Origin: Affinirhizobium straminoryzae
GTDB lineage: Bacteria; Pseudomonadota; Alphaproteobacteria; Rhizobiales; Rhizobiaceae
Reading direction: 5' to 3'
Assembly (NCBI RefSeq): GCF_007004135.1
Contig: NZ_VJMG01000036.1
Span: forward strand, 1 to 64,000
DNA: 64,000 nucleotides
Below are positions 24,929-34,174 of this stretch, one piece after another (the first letter of the stretch is position 1; every line of letters begins with the position of its first letter). The notes beneath the pieces are model-generated. The model ran no database searches. It was not told the DNA's origin and saw only the letters and a program-made list of their open reading frames with translations. The translations under genes and the position numbers were made by a program.

Positions 24929-25864
24929 ATGAGCGGCACGCCGTTCCCCATCGATCCGGTGCTGACCGGCATCATCATCGCCTACAAGAACAACACGCTG
25001 ATCGCCGACCAGGTGCTGCCGCGCCTGACGCCGAACCTTCCGAAGAAGAAGTTCACCTGGTGGCGCTTCGACTTCGGCCAGTTCATCACCGCACCCGATA
25101 CCAAGGTTGGCCGCAAGTCTGCCCCGAACGAGGTCGAATTCCAGGCCGAGGACGTCGAGGACAAGACCGAGGATTACGGCCTCGACGACGTCATCCCGCT
25201 CGACGACATCAACAATGCGCCGGCCGGCTATGATCCGCGTGCCTTTGCCGCGCAGAAGCTGATCGACCTCGTGCTGCTCGATCGCGAAGTGCGCGTCTCC
25301 AACAAGGTCTTCAATTCGGCGATGTACGGCGCCAGCAACAAGGAAACGCTGGCCGGCACCAGCCAGTGGTCGCACGCCGACAGCAAGCCGATCGTGCAGA
25401 TCACCGAAGCCGCCGACAGCATGATCATGCGGCCGAACAACATGGTGCTGGGGCGTGTCGAATGGACGGCGCTGCGCACCAATCCATCCGTCCTGCGGTC
25501 CCTGACCGTCTCCGGTGCTGGCGACGGCCTGGCCGACAAGCGTGCCGTCGCCGACCTGCTGGAACTGGACGACATCATCGTCGGTGAAGGCTGGGTAAAC
25601 CGCGCGAAGAAGGGCCAGCCGGTCAGCCGGTCGCGTGCCTGGGGCGACAAGGCGCTGCTGTTCCACAAGGCGCCGCTTGCCTCGTCGATCGACGCCACGC
25701 CGACCTACGGCTGGACTGCCCAGCATGGCGACCGCGTTTCGGGTTCGATGGACGAACCGAAGATCGGCCTCAAGGGCTCAGTCCGCGTGCGCTCCGGCGA
25801 GAGCGTCAAGGAAGTCATCTCCTCGCCCGAGCTTGGCTACCTCTTCGAAGACGTCGTCGCCTGA
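24929..25864 (+). CDS. Major capsid protein (Mu T/gp34 position)
   Basis: A 311-residue protein with KKKFTWWRFDFGQFITAPDT, SAPNEVEFQAEDVEDKTEDY and AQKLIDLVLLDREVRVSNKV, typical of capsid proteins in Mu/D3112-like phages. Size and place after protease and decoration genes support the call. No N-terminal processed region is evident. Confidence 0.88.
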   Translation: MSGTPFPIDPVLTGIIIAYKNNTLIADQVLPRLTPNLPKKKFTWWRFDFGQFITAPDTKVGRKSAPNEVEFQAEDVEDKTEDYGLDDVIPLDDINNAPAGYDPRAFAAQKLIDLVLLDREVRVSNKVFNSAMYGASNKETLAGTSQWSHADSKPIVQITEAADSMIMRPNNMVLGRVEWTALRTNPSVLRSLTVSGAGDGLADKRAVADLLELDDIIVGEGWVNRAKKGQPVSRSRAWGDKALLFHKAPLASSIDATPTYGWTAQHGDRVSGSMDEPKIGLKGSVRVRSGESVKEVISSPELGYLFEDVVA

Positions 25865-25952
25865 CGCGACATGCCCCTCGCCCGGCGTCTTCGGCCGCCG
25901 GGCATTCCACCGCCGGCCACGCGCCGTTCCCTTCCGCAGAAAGGCAAATCCC

Positions 25953-26189
25953 ATGGCCCGAAATTCCGCCACGCCACCCAGCACCGAAACCGAAACCGGC
26001 GGCTCCGCGGCATCCGCTCCGGAGACCATTGCCGTGGACCAGGATGACGAGACCGTCCTGCTCACCATCCTGCGGCCGGTGCGGATCAATGGCGTCAAGT
26101 TCATGCCTGACAGCACGGCGCCTGTTCCACACGACCTGATCCAGTCCCTCGACGCCAGGGGCATCATCGACATGCGGGAGCGCGACTGA
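25953..26189 (+). CDS. Small phage protein of unknown function, 78 aa
   Basis: ATG 25953 with AGAAAGGC upstream; the stop overlaps the next start (TGATG). The N-terminus is low-complexity (Thr/Ser/Ala-rich); the C-terminal half LRPVRINGVKFMPDSTAPVP looks like a small domain seen in gp35-like proteins. Position (between capsid and gp36-like) suggests a head or connector component. Confidence 0.62.
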   Translation: MARNSATPPSTETETGGSAASAPETIAVDQDDETVLLTILRPVRINGVKFMPDSTAPVPHDLIQSLDARGIIDMRERD

Positions 26190-26611
26190 TGGCCGCCTAT
26201 GCGACACTTGCGGATCTTCTGGCCCGCGCCGGTGAAGACGAGATCCTGCAGGTGGCCGATCGCGATGGCGACGGCGCGGCCGACCAGGACGTGATCGCCT
26301 CCGCGATCGCAGCGGCCGAAAGCGAGATCAACGGCTATATCGGCGCACGCTACAGGCTGCCGCTATCGACCATCCCGGACCTGGTGACCACCTGGGCAGT
26401 CTCGATCGCCCGCTATCACCTGCACCGGGACGGCGCGCCGGAGCATGTGGTGCGCGACTGGAAGAGCGCCATGGATGGCCTGCGGGATGTGGCGCGATCG
26501 CTGGTCAGCCTGCCAGTGAGCGACGGCGCGCAGCCTTCCGCCGACGATGCCGGCCGCGTCATCCTGGTGAAGCAACGACCTGCCTGGGGCGGATTTGGAG
26601 GCTTCCCGTGA
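26189..26611 (+). CDS. DUF1320 head-tail connector (Mu gp36-like)
   Basis: A 140-residue protein. YATLADLLARAGEDEILQVA and AAAESEINGYIGARYRLPL are DUF1320 signatures, related to HK97 gp6-type connectors. It sits directly after the capsid cluster and overlaps the next gene. The C-terminal part ends in glycine-rich GGFGGFP. Confidence 0.88.
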   Translation: MAAYATLADLLARAGEDEILQVADRDGDGAADQDVIASAIAAAESEINGYIGARYRLPLSTIPDLVTTWAVSIARYHLHRDGAPEHVVRDWKSAMDGLRDVARSLVSLPVSDGAQPSADDAGRVILVKQRPAWGGFGGFP

Positions 26612-27030
26612 TCTCGTCGGTCATCGCCCGCCTGCAAGCCGAGACGACACTCACCGACGTTCTGCCGGCCGAGGATCTGGAGACACTGTCGAAGGGCACC
26701 CAGCCGAAGAACCGGACGGTGTTCGTGCTGCCCTTCCGTGATCTCGCACAGCCGAACGCCTTTGCCGCCGGCGGCTTCCGCCAGTCGATCGAGGCCTACA
26801 TCATCGTGGCCTTCCTGATCCGCCGCTACGACGATTCCAAGGGCGGCAAGCGGGCGAGCGAGTACGAACAGACCCGCGACGAGATCGAGACTGCGCTGGC
26901 CGGCTGGCAGTGGGACGCATCCGAAGAGCCGTTCGAACTGGTCTCCGGCCAGAGCAGCGCCTTTGGCACCGCCGCCACGATCTACGCACAGACCTGGAAG
27001 ACCACCCGAACGCTGGAGAAACGCCCATGA
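26608..27030 (+). CDS. Gp37-like tail terminator protein
   Basis: A 140-residue protein with a GTG start at 26608 in an overlap, and TTGGAGG upstream. MISSVIARLQAETTLTDVLP and RRYDDSKGGKRASEYEQTRD fit Mu gp37-type proteins, which cap the tail at the head-proximal end. Confidence 0.75.
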   Translation: MISSVIARLQAETTLTDVLPAEDLETLSKGTQPKNRTVFVLPFRDLAQPNAFAAGGFRQSIEAYIIVAFLIRRYDDSKGGKRASEYEQTRDEIETALAGWQWDASEEPFELVSGQSSAFGTAATIYAQTWKTTRTLEKRP

Positions 27031-27209
27031 ACGACCTGCCGCAGTCAGGCGGTTCCTACCGCCGCAATGACGACGGGACCCTCGTGCGCGTCGAGCCCCC
27101 CGATGCGCTGGTGCAGGACACCGCAGCCGGGACTGAGGCTGCGACGGCCGAGGCCTCGGAAACGCCCGCAACCAACGACGCCGGCAGCACCGGCAAGAGG
27201 AAGAGCTGA
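27027..27209 (+). CDS. Small phage protein, 60 aa (gp38 position)
   Basis: Starts in an ATGA overlap and ends in a TGATG overlap with the tail tube gene. It begins MNDLPQSGGSYRRNDDGTLV and continues into an Ala/Thr-rich disordered tail. The N-terminus resembles short DUF2635-like gp38 proteins by position only. Confidence 0.55.
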   Translation: MNDLPQSGGSYRRNDDGTLVRVEPPDALVQDTAAGTEAATAEASETPATNDAGSTGKRKS

Positions 27210-28135
27210 TGTCGAAATACGCGCGGAACAAGGCGATCCTGGTCAAGCTGGAAACCAACTATGGCACCGATGCCGTGCCGACCGGTGCGGCCAACGCCAT
27301 GCAGGTCAACAATTTTCGGGCGGAGCCGCTGCTCGGCCAGGACGTCAGTCGTGATCTGATGTTTCCCTACATGGGCCATCAGGGCGCGATCCTGTCGGGC
27401 AATTACGGTCGCGTGTCATTCGACGTGGAGATCGCGGGTGCGGGTGCGGCCGGGACAGTGCCCGCCTACGGGCCGTTGCTGCGCGCCTGTGGCCTCGCCG
27501 AGACGGTGCAGGCCGGTGTTTCGGTCGTCTACAATCCTGTTTCCTCGGGACAGGAGGCATGCTCCATCTACTACGTGATGGACGGCATTCGCCACATCCT
27601 CACCGGCGCCCGAGGCACCTTCACCCTCAACGTCGCCCCGGCGCAGATCCCGCGCTTCAGCTTCACGTTCACGGGACTGCTCGGTCCGATCAGCGACCAG
27701 CCCATGCCGGTCTGTGACCTGACCAAGTTCATCAAGCCCGTCCCGGTTTCCAAGCTCAACACGTCGTTCAGCCTGCACGGCTACACAGGCGCGGTGGAGA
27801 GCTTTTCGTTCGATCTGGCCAATGACATCCAGCCGCGCCTGCTGATCAATGACGAGAGCATCAAGCAGGTCGACCGCATGATGACCGGCAGCGCGACGAT
27901 CGAAGCTGCCGCACTGGCGACGATCAACTGGTTTGCGCTTGCCCAGGCCCACACAACCGGTGCGCTGGCCGGCCAGCACGGTGTGACGCCCGGCAACATC
28001 GTCGGCTTCGGCGCAGGCCGCGTGCAGATCGGCCGGCCCTCCTATCAGGAGAACCAGAAGATCGTCACCAATCAGCTGGCGCTGATGCTGCTGCCGACAG
28101 CGGGCAATGACGAGTTCACGATCACCGTCAAATAG
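27209..28135 (+). CDS. Tail tube protein (siphovirus type)
   Basis: A 308-residue protein. AILVKLETNYGTDAVPTGA and the beta-rich core (RFSFTFTGLLGPIS, GAVESFSFDLAND) fit tail tube/major tail proteins of non-contractile Mu-like phages. No sheath gene follows, in contrast to Mu. This marks the switch from a Mu-type head module to a lambda-type tail module. Confidence 0.78.
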   Translation: MSKYARNKAILVKLETNYGTDAVPTGAANAMQVNNFRAEPLLGQDVSRDLMFPYMGHQGAILSGNYGRVSFDVEIAGAGAAGTVPAYGPLLRACGLAETVQAGVSVVYNPVSSGQEACSIYYVMDGIRHILTGARGTFTLNVAPAQIPRFSFTFTGLLGPISDQPMPVCDLTKFIKPVPVSKLNTSFSLHGYTGAVESFSFDLANDIQPRLLINDESIKQVDRMMTGSATIEAAALATINWFALAQAHTTGALAGQHGVTPGNIVGFGAGRVQIGRPSYQENQKIVTNQLALMLLPTAGNDEFTITVK

Positions 28136-28152
28136 GTTTTTCAAACAGGTCT

Positions 28153-28178
28153 CGAAGGGTCTTCAAAACATGTTCAAG
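28153..28178 (+). repeat. CTTCAA-type repeat at the tail chaperone start
   Basis: GAAGGGTCTTCAAAACATG then TTCAAG. The block overlaps the ribosome binding region and the start codon at 28170. It shares the GAAGGG-CTTCAAAAC core with 23262-23284. Confidence 0.4.
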
Positions 28179-28643
28179 CTCGTTTCACGCCTCGCCGCCT
28201 GGTGGCCCGTCACCGTGCTGCAGCCCGATCCCGACCAGCCGGGCGCCTTTACCGAATTTGGCTTCGAAGCCCGCTTCCTGATTGTCGGCAAGGCCGAGAT
28301 GCGCGGCTATGCCGAGGAACGCGATCAGCTCGCAAAGAAGCTGCTCGAGGCGATCGAAGCCATGGCCACGGCCGACGACAAGGTTGCCGCCTCCGACCAC
28401 GTCCGCGACCTGGAAACCGCGCTCGAAACCCACGACGACGGCATGTTCCATCGGCTCATCACCGACTGGCGCGGCGTGGTCGACGAGGCCGACCAGCCGA
28501 TCCCGTTCAGCGCCGAGGCTCTCGACATGGCGCTCGATCATGAGCGCATCCGGCGCGCGCTGCGCGTGGCCTATGACGCGGCGATCTCCGAAGGCGGGGC
28601 GCGCCTGGGAAACTCCGTGACGCTGCCCGCAGCTGGGCCCTGA
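28170..28643 (+). CDS. Tail assembly chaperone, short form (lambda G-like)
   Basis: A 157-residue protein starting MFKLVSRLAAWWPVTVLQPD, between tail tube and tape measure, where siphophages keep the G/GT pair. It is helical and acidic (GYAEERDQLAKKLLEAIEAM). A slippery heptamer near its 3' end (28607-28613) would give the longer GT-like product. A weak GAAGGG lies upstream of the start. Confidence 0.8.
   Translation: MFKLVSRLAAWWPVTVLQPDPDQPGAFTEFGFEARFLIVGKAEMRGYAEERDQLAKKLLEAIEAMATADDKVAASDHVRDLETALETHDDGMFHRLITDWRGVVDEADQPIPFSAEALDMALDHERIRRALRVAYDAAISEGGARLGNSVTLPAAGP
28607..28613 (+). promoter_or_regulatory. Programmed -1 frameshift site GGGAAAC
   Basis: The heptamer reads G GGA AAC in the zero frame of the short form (codons GGA at 28608, AAC at 28611), the exact X XXY YYZ arrangement. 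After a -1 slip decoding resumes at 28613 in the frame that stays open to 28987. Lambda G uses GGGAAAG at the matching place. Confidence 0.8.
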
Positions 28644-28987
28644 TCCGCACCGGTCGCATCGACCGCGAACGGGCGACCCCGATCACGGCCGAGACGCGAC
28701 GCGAACTGGAACTGATGGGCGTCAGGCTCGCCCCGGTTCCTGAAGACGAGGAGGCCGACGAACCCGTCGCGGCCTGCAACTGGGACAGCCTCCTCGCCTT
28801 CCTGGACTGCGCCACCCAATGGCGTGTCGGCGTCGGCTTCGGCGCCATGGTCTGGGTGGGGCTCGACTACACCGCCTGCGACGTCGTGCTTCGCCGCCGC
28901 GGCTATCCGGATCCGGATCGGGTCTTCGCCGATCTGCGCGTGATGGAGGATGCAGCGCTTGCCATCCTCAACAGTGGAGATGACTGA
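28613..28987 (+). CDS. Frameshift extension of the tail assembly chaperone (T part of GT)
   Basis: Read in the -1 frame from the slippery site, this adds 124 residues after 148 of the short form, giving a product of about 272 residues. It contains TPITAETRRELELMGVRLAP and LLAFLDCATQWRVGVGFGAM. There is no start codon with a ribosome binding site near the frame's beginning, which supports expression by frameshift. It ends four bases before the tape measure start, as T does in lambda-like phages. Confidence 0.75.
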   Translation, partial: LRDAARSWALIRTGRIDRERATPITAETRRELELMGVRLAPVPEDEEADEPVAACNWDSLLAFLDCATQWRVGVGFGAMVWVGLDYTACDVVLRRRGYPDPDRVFADLRVMEDAALAILNSGDD

Positions 28988-28990
28988 CCG

Positions 28991-31900
28991 ATGACCACCC
29001 CGCTGAAACTCCAGGCCGTCGTGACGCTCGACGCCAGCCAGGTTCCGGCTGGTGCGCGCGCCACCAGGGCCGAGATCGCGGGGATAGGAACCGAAGCGCA
29101 GACCGCGACGTCGAGACTGCAGGCGCTGATCAACGCGCAGATGGGTCTCGGCGCGCCGGCAGCAAACCAGAATGTCCGGGAATGGACCGGGGCGCTTGCC
29201 ATGCAGGGCCGCTCGCTGGACGAGTTGCGCGCGAAATACAATCCGCTGTTTGCCGTCATCAGCCAGTACAAGACGCAGCTGACCGAGATCCGGACGCTGC
29301 ACGCGCAGGGCGTCCTCTCCACCGACGAGATGACGGCAGCCATTTCGCGCCAGCGTCAGGCAGCGCTGGCCTCGATCGATGTGATCAAGGGCCGCAACAG
29401 GGCGCTCGGAGGAAGCGACGGGGCTGCCCAGTTTCGACGCCAGAACCTCACCTATCAGGCCTTCGACGTTGGCCAGTCGCTGGCCGGCGGCATGCCGATC
29501 GGCATGGTGCTTGCCCAGCAGGGACCGCAGATAGCGCAGATCTATGCCGGCCAGGGCGGCGTGAATGCAGCCCTAAAGGATCTGGGCAGTATCGCATCCG
29601 GAGCCGCCCGGCTCATCACCCCACTGACGGTCAGCATTGCCGGCCTCGCCGCTGTTGCCGTGACAGGCGCCACTGCCTGGTCGAGCTATCTGCAGTCGAC
29701 AAAAGAGGTGGAAACGGCCGCCAAGGGCCTTGGCCTGGCGGTCGCGGGCACCTCGGCCGAGATGGAAGCCTCGGCGCACGCCGGGGCATCTGCCGCCGGG
29801 ATCTCGGTGTCGGCCGCACGCTCGATGGAAGCGGGCTTTCTGCGCACCGGCCGCATCGGGTCGGAAAACTTCGAGAAGCTGATCGCCATCAGCAAGGACT
29901 TTGGCGCGACCATCGGTCTCGATGCAGCCTCGGCCGGCGATGCGCTGGCAGAAATGTTCGCCGACCCGGCCAGGGCCGCCCAGACGCTCTACCAGCAATA
30001 CGGCCTGATCAGCGCGGCAACCGCACGCCAGGCGACGAACCTTGCCCAGCAGAACCGGGCCTCGGAGGCACAGGCGGTGCTGCTCGACGCCCTGCCGCAG
30101 CGCCTAGCCAGCGCGACAGAGGCGACGACAGCGCTCGGCCGGGCGTGGTCGACCGTCTCGACGGCTGCCGGCAATGCCTATGACGCGCTCGGCCGAACAG
30201 TCGATCGCGCCCTTTCCGGTCCCTCCCTTGACGAGCAGCTCGCCGAAGCACGAAAGGCCCTGGCGCAACTGCAGTCCGGTCCGTCCGGCGTCCTCAGCCT
30301 CCTGTCACCCAGCGGCATGCTGCAGGCGCGCGCCGCGACACGCGTGCAGGAACTGGAAGAGCAAATCCGGCAGCGCGACGCACAGGAAGCCGCCCGCCGG
30401 CGTCAGGCGGAAGAGATCGCCCGCAGCCGTGCCGTGACATCCGTGATCGACACGTCCGGCGCCGGTTCCGATCGCCGCCGTATCCAGGCCCTGCAGAACG
30501 AAATCGCCACGCTTCAGAGCGGCGCCGGCCTCACGGGCATCAACGAGGACGAACGCACCGCAACGCTCGAGGCCAAGCAGCGGGTGCTGGACAGTCTCGT
30601 CAACCGGCAGCAGCGCCTGGCCGAACTGGACCGACTGGACATCCAGATCCAGACCGAACGCAATCCGTTGGTGCGGGCCGACCTTGAGGCGCGGCGCACC
30701 CGCCTGGAGATGGCCGGCGAGGAGAATGCGGCAACATCGATCGAGATCGAGGCGGCGCGGGCGCGCAACCGCGTGATCGCGGAAACGATCGGCAATGCGC
30801 GTACCCAAGCACAGGATATGCGGACGGAACTGGAAACCCGCATTCGGCTGAATGGACTCGTGAATGCCGGCTCCATCACAACCGCCGACGCGAACCGGAT
30901 GCTCCAGGAAGAACTGACGCTACGGCCCCTGATTGCCGCAGCGGCCGTAGCAGAAGGGGATGCGAAACAGCGGCTCAACCAGCAGATCGCTGATCTCCGC
31001 GCCGGATATGCCGGTCTTGCCGAGCAGGAGAAGCTGGCGTCCGCACAGGAATACCTGCGCGGCCAGAACGAGCGCATGGAAAAGCTGCGTGTCGAACAGT
31101 CGCTGATCGGCGCAAACGACACTGTGCGGGAACGCTCGATCGCCCTCTTGGAAGCCGAACAGGAAATCCGCCGGCGCGGTCTTGCATCAAACAGTGGCCT
31201 TGCAGCGCAGATCCGCGCCGAGGCGGATGCCATGGCGGTGATGAACCGGCAGATCGAAAAGCAGGCCGATGCCTGGGGTAAGGTGCAGGGCAGCGCCGAA
31301 AACGCCATTGACGGGATCGTAGACGGGCTTTCGAGCGGCGACATCTCCGGCGCGCTCGAAGGCATCGCCAAGGATATTTCCGGGACGCTGATCGATATCG
31401 GCATCAAGACGCCGCTGAAGAATGCCCTGCTCCGGACAGACAAAGGCACGCTCTCGGATGTTGGCGGCATCGGCGGGATCATCGGTCGCCTGTTCGGCGG
31501 CGCGACGCCTGCAGATCCGAGCGCCATCGTCTCCAATGCCATGGGCCGCAGCGTCGGCTCCATGTCGGTCATGGCAGGCACCGTCGTCATCAATGGCGGC
31601 CTCGGCTCCGGGCTCGGTGGCGTCGGCAGCCTGATCGGCGGGGCAGCCAACAGCAATGTTGCCGGCGGGCTGGCATCGAGCGCGGTTGACAAGGCCATGG
31701 GCCTGATCGGCGCCAACGAACTCAGCCAGCGCACCGATATCAATTCCTTCCTGCGCGCCGGCGGCGTCGACATCGATGCCGCGACGACGGCCTGGTGTGC
31801 CGGCTTCGTCAACTCGGCCCTCAAGCAGGTCGGCATCGACGGCACGGGATCACTGACCGCGAATGCCTTCCAGAACTGGGGCCGCGCGATCGATCCGTCC

Positions 31901-32815
31901 CAGCTGATGCGGGGCGACATCCTGCTGCAGACGCGCGGTCTCGACGCTGGCAGCACCGGCGGGCATGTCGGCTTTGCCACCGGTGCCAGCCGCCTGTTCG
32001 GCGGTCAGCAGCAGTTCCAGATGCTGTCGGGCAATCAGCAGGATTCGGTGACGACCAGCTGGATCAATGCGTCCGAACTGCAGATCCGCCGGGCAACGGA
32101 AGCCGCATCGTCCCTTGCCTCGCTTGCCGGCACCTCAGGCGCGGCGACGCAAAATCTCGGCGTCTTCGGCAATGGGCTCGGGCAACTCGCAACAGGCCTT
32201 GGCCAGATCGGGAATATTGCAGCGAATGGCGGCGCCTCGGCTGGCGGCGGCTTCTGGTCGTCGCTGCTCGGCGGGATCGGCCGGCTGTTCGGCGGCGTCG
32301 CGCCGACCAGTTCGGCCTGGGCCGCCAACACCACGCTCGGCTCCTTCCTGGTCAGGGGGTATTCCAGCGGCGGGGCGACCGGTGGTTCCGATCCCGCACG
32401 CGTTGCCGGCCTCGTGCACGAGAAGGAATATGTCTTCGATGCCGCGTCTACAGCCGCGATCGGCGTCCACAATCTTGATGCGTTGCGGCGCATGGCGCGC
32501 GGCGGCGGGAAGACCGGCTTCGACACCGGCGGCTATGTCGGCTCGATCGCCCCGGTCTATGCCAGCGCCAACAGCAACACCCGCACCGCTGATCCCTATT
32601 CGTCCGGTTCCAGCGATCGTGGCTCCTCGATCGTCATCCACAATTACGGCCGCGACCAGGTGCAGGCAGAGGAGCGGACCGACCCGCAGGGCCGCCGGCA
32701 GACCGTGATCCAGGTCGGACAGATCACCTCGGCCGCCGTGGCCCAGCGTGGCAACCCGCTGCGGCGTTCGCTGCAGACCGAGTTCGGCGTGAAGCCACAG
32801 AGGGTGGCCCGATGA
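28991..32815 (+). CDS. Tape measure protein with embedded cysteine peptidase-like domain
   Basis: A 1274-residue protein. The N-terminal part has phage tail length features (LTYQAFDVGQSLAGGMPIGM), a hydrophobic segment near 205-230 and long coiled coils (about 450-760). At about 930-1000 lies a CHAP/TIGR02594-like domain: AWCAGFVNSALKQ (Cys), then MRGDILLQ and GGHVGFATG (His). Such an enzyme could cut peptidoglycan during DNA entry. Beyond it are more helical repeats and an acidic Arg-rich end. At about 94 residues per 100 angstrom it would match a long siphovirus tail. Confidence 0.9.
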   Translation: MTTPLKLQAVVTLDASQVPAGARATRAEIAGIGTEAQTATSRLQALINAQMGLGAPAANQNVREWTGALAMQGRSLDELRAKYNPLFAVISQYKTQLTEIRTLHAQGVLSTDEMTAAISRQRQAALASIDVIKGRNRALGGSDGAAQFRRQNLTYQAFDVGQSLAGGMPIGMVLAQQGPQIAQIYAGQGGVNAALKDLGSIASGAARLITPLTVSIAGLAAVAVTGATAWSSYLQSTKEVETAAKGLGLAVAGTSAEMEASAHAGASAAGISVSAARSMEAGFLRTGRIGSENFEKLIAISKDFGATIGLDAASAGDALAEMFADPARAAQTLYQQYGLISAATARQATNLAQQNRASEAQAVLLDALPQRLASATEATTALGRAWSTVSTAAGNAYDALGRTVDRALSGPSLDEQLAEARKALAQLQSGPSGVLSLLSPSGMLQARAATRVQELEEQIRQRDAQEAARRRQAEEIARSRAVTSVIDTSGAGSDRRRIQALQNEIATLQSGAGLTGINEDERTATLEAKQRVLDSLVNRQQRLAELDRLDIQIQTERNPLVRADLEARRTRLEMAGEENAATSIEIEAARARNRVIAETIGNARTQAQDMRTELETRIRLNGLVNAGSITTADANRMLQEELTLRPLIAAAAVAEGDAKQRLNQQIADLRAGYAGLAEQEKLASAQEYLRGQNERMEKLRVEQSLIGANDTVRERSIALLEAEQEIRRRGLASNSGLAAQIRAEADAMAVMNRQIEKQADAWGKVQGSAENAIDGIVDGLSSGDISGALEGIAKDISGTLIDIGIKTPLKNALLRTDKGTLSDVGGIGGIIGRLFGGATPADPSAIVSNAMGRSVGSMSVMAGTVVINGGLGSGLGGVGSLIGGAANSNVAGGLASSAVDKAMGLIGANELSQRTDINSFLRAGGVDIDAATTAWCAGFVNSALKQVGIDGTGSLTANAFQNWGRAIDPSQLMRGDILLQTRGLDAGSTGGHVGFATGASRLFGGQQQFQMLSGNQQDSVTTSWINASELQIRRATEAASSLASLAGTSGAATQNLGVFGNGLGQLATGLGQIGNIAANGGASAGGGFWSSLLGGIGRLFGGVAPTSSAWAANTTLGSFLVRGYSSGGATGGSDPARVAGLVHEKEYVFDAASTAAIGVHNLDALRRMARGGGKTGFDTGGYVGSIAPVYASANSNTRTADPYSSGSSDRGSSIVIHNYGRDQVQAEERTDPQGRRQTVIQVGQITSAAVAQRGNPLRRSLQTEFGVKPQRVAR

Positions 32816-33234
32816 CGATTGCCACCTGGCCGGCCGAACTGCCCAAGCCCGAACGCGCCACCTGGTCGTCGCTGCTGCAGGAGGCACGGCTGCGCCGCGC
32901 CTCCGACGCGGGACCGGCCGGCTACCGCCGCCGCTTCTCCAACGTTGCCAAGGTTGTCACCCTCTCCGTGCTGCTCGATGCCGATCAGCGGGCACGGTTC
33001 GACAATTTCTTCGAACATGACACGAAGAAGGGCTCGCTGCTGTTTCGCATGCCGGACCCGACGACGGACGGCTGGGCGCTGCGCACAAGTGGCGGCTCGC
33101 TGCTGCTGACCAGTGACGACCAGCCGATGCTGATCGCGGCGATGTGGCTATGCACCTTCGGCGACCAGTTGCCCACGGAAACCATTGTCGGGATCGACTT
33201 CCGCAAGACCTTCACGGTCGAGGTGATGCCATGA
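32812..33234 (+). CDS. Minor tail protein, 140 aa
   Basis: Overlaps the tape measure stop (ATGA). ATWPAELPKPERATWSSLLQ and FDNFFEHDTKKGSLLFRMPD resemble the small tail-tip protein following the tape measure in D3112/B3-like phages. Probably part of the distal tail complex. Confidence 0.7.
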   Translation: MTIATWPAELPKPERATWSSLLQEARLRRASDAGPAGYRRRFSNVAKVVTLSVLLDADQRARFDNFFEHDTKKGSLLFRMPDPTTDGWALRTSGGSLLLTSDDQPMLIAAMWLCTFGDQLPTETIVGIDFRKTFTVEVMP

Positions 33235-33755
33235 GACGCGTTTCGCTGAACGCCCGCCTTGCCCAGGATGCGGAAGCCACGGCCGAGCTTTATGTCGTGC
33301 TGTTCGAGATCAACCATCCGCAACTGACCCAGCCGATCCGGCTGTCCACCGACAACACCGAACGTCTCTCCGACGATCCGCTCTATTACGGCACCCGTTC
33401 CACCTGGCGCGGCGCCAATCCTGTCACGGAACCATTCCTCTGGGTCGTCGCCTCGACGGTGCTGCCATCCGACCAGGAGGACGCCCCGGCCTCGGCGACG
33501 CTCATTCTCGAAAATCTGGATGCCGACATGGCGCGCCTCGTCCGCTCCTTTGTCGACATCGCAACGATCCACATGGCCGTGGTGCTGGCCTCGTCGCCGA
33601 ACCTCATCGAGCTTGAATACACCGACCTCGAAATCATCTCGGCCGAGATCGATGCCGGCGAGATCAAGCTGTCGATCACGCGCGAAGAAATCGAAAACGA
33701 ATATTTTCCGGGCGGCCGCATGAGCCGCGACGGGTTTCCGGGGCTTTACCTATGA
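33231..33755 (+). CDS. DUF1833-like tail tip protein
   Basis: A 174-residue protein. TAELYVVLFEINHPQLTQPI and RLSTDNTERLSDDPLYYGTR fit the DUF1833 type, found between tape measure and NlpC/P60 genes. The C-terminal LSITREEIENEYFPGGRM is also typical. Likely baseplate-hub component. Overlaps both neighbours. Confidence 0.75.
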   Translation: MRRVSLNARLAQDAEATAELYVVLFEINHPQLTQPIRLSTDNTERLSDDPLYYGTRSTWRGANPVTEPFLWVVASTVLPSDQEDAPASATLILENLDADMARLVRSFVDIATIHMAVVLASSPNLIELEYTDLEIISAEIDAGEIKLSITREEIENEYFPGGRMSRDGFPGLYL

Positions 33756-34174
33756 CCGATTGGACGAACCGTTTCGTCGGATTGCCGTTTGCCGCCTTCG
33801 GCCGCGACCGCTCCGGCTGCGACTGCTGGGGGCTGGCCTGCCTCGTCTATCGCGAGGAATTGCAGATCAGCCTTCCGGATTACCTCGGTTACACGTCCGT
33901 CGATGAACATGCCGAGATTGCGGCGCTCGTTGCCGATGCCAAGGCGTCGCCGGTCTGGCTGCCGGTTACCGGACCGGTCGAACCCTTCGATCTCGCCGTC
34001 TTCCGGCGCGGCCGTCTCGACAGCCATGTCGGCATCGTCGTGCAGCACGGCCTCATGCTACATGCGGCCGGCGAGGATTGCGCCAAGGTCGAGAGCTATC
34101 TGGCGCATCCGTGGCGCCATCGTTTGACGGGCGTTTACAGGCACATCGAACGGGTTTCGAGGGCAGTTCGATGA
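33752..34174 (+). CDS. NlpC/P60 family tail peptidase
   Basis: A 140-residue protein. The catalytic Cys is in SGCDCWGLACLVY (about residue 25), the His in DSHVGIVV (about 90) and a second polar residue in LMLHAAGED. This is the tail-tip peptidoglycan endopeptidase of lambda-K type. It ends in an ATGA overlap with the J-like gene. Confidence 0.88.
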   Translation: MTDWTNRFVGLPFAAFGRDRSGCDCWGLACLVYREELQISLPDYLGYTSVDEHAEIAALVADAKASPVWLPVTGPVEPFDLAVFRRGRLDSHVGIVVQHGLMLHAAGEDCAKVESYLAHPWRHRLTGVYRHIERVSRAVR

